Shown here: one piece after another, positions 5,776 through 5,814 of the stretch
Position numbering within the stretch: position 1 is the first letter of the stretch
Layout: each line of letters starts with the position of its first letter
NCBI GenBank assembly: GCA_900756605.1
Contig: CAAEKX010000153.1
Location: 1 to 5,814 of the forward strand
DNA: 5,814 bases
DNA from: Coriobacteriia bacterium
GTDB lineage: Bacteria > Actinomycetota > Coriobacteriia > Coriobacteriales > QAMH01
Direction: 5' to 3'
Notes under the pieces: generated by a model
The model's database searches: none
What the model was told of the DNA's origin: nothing
The model's input: only the letters and a program-made list of their open reading frames with translations
Position numbers and translations under genes: made by a program

Positions 5776-5814
5776 CTACAGCTCTATCTCCAGTAACTCA
5801 AGAACTGCGTCTAC
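5776..5814 (-). CDS. Partial convergent gene, C-terminal end only
   Basis: Read on the minus strand from the window edge, bases 5814-5779 give an open frame VDAVLELLEIEL followed by the stop TAG (5778-5776). The residues look like an amphipathic Leu/Glu-rich C-terminal helix. The stop falls directly next to the symmetrical terminator, which is where a convergent gene would be expected to end. Twelve residues are too few to name a family. It could be chance, but the placement makes a real gene tail plausible. Confidence 0.45.
   Translation of the reverse strand, partial: VDAVLELLEIEL

Noticed and set aside
1..5814. CRISPR array, tRNA/rRNA gene, insertion sequence, toxin-antitoxin or defence genes
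   Set aside because: Looked for on both strands; no regularly spaced repeats, no tRNA-like cloverleaf or transposase motif, and all long frames are explained by housekeeping genes or one membrane protein.

Overview
The window is a stretch of moderately GC-rich bacterial chromosome, coded almost entirely on the + strand. Tight gene spacing, GTG/TTG starts beside good Shine-Dalgarno sites, a MurT/GatD pair and a YqeK-RsfS block suggest a Gram-positive actinobacterium. The protein style fits a gut-type Coriobacteriia (Collinsella/Eggerthella relatives). That placement is inference, because no 16S or other marker was available to compare.

Layout. Positions 1-64 hold a near-perfect long palindrome that looks like an intergenic repeat and probably continues upstream of the window. 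It is followed by four closely packed genes: a YqeK-like HD-domain hydrolase (103-738), the ribosomal silencing factor RsfS (793-1242), MurT (1246-2613) and GatD (2617-3375). rsfS-murT and murT-gatD are each separated by only 3 nt, so these are very likely co-transcribed. Twenty bases later comes a DUF4013-like multi-pass membrane protein with a long acidic disordered tail (3396-4736). A 137-bp gap (4737-4873) carries a plausible promoter and two mutually exclusive leader hairpins. It leads into the ribosomal protein operon rplM-rpsI (4874-5713), which ends at a strong symmetrical terminator (5728-5773). The last 39 bases read in reverse as the C-terminal end of a convergent gene that uses the same terminator.

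How the genes fit together. YqeK (Ap4A hydrolysis) and RsfS (blocking subunit joining when nutrients are short) belong to a widely conserved nadD-yqeK-rsfS type neighbourhood linking nucleotide stress and translation. MurT/GatD amidates the D-Glu of lipid II. L13 and S9 are core ribosomal proteins. The window is mostly housekeeping. I see no phage, CRISPR, toxin-antitoxin or other defence system, and no clearly new system. The parts that deserve attention are the palindrome at the left edge, the uncharacterised DUF4013-like protein with its duplicated acidic motif, the rplM leader, and the convergent gene tail at the right edge.
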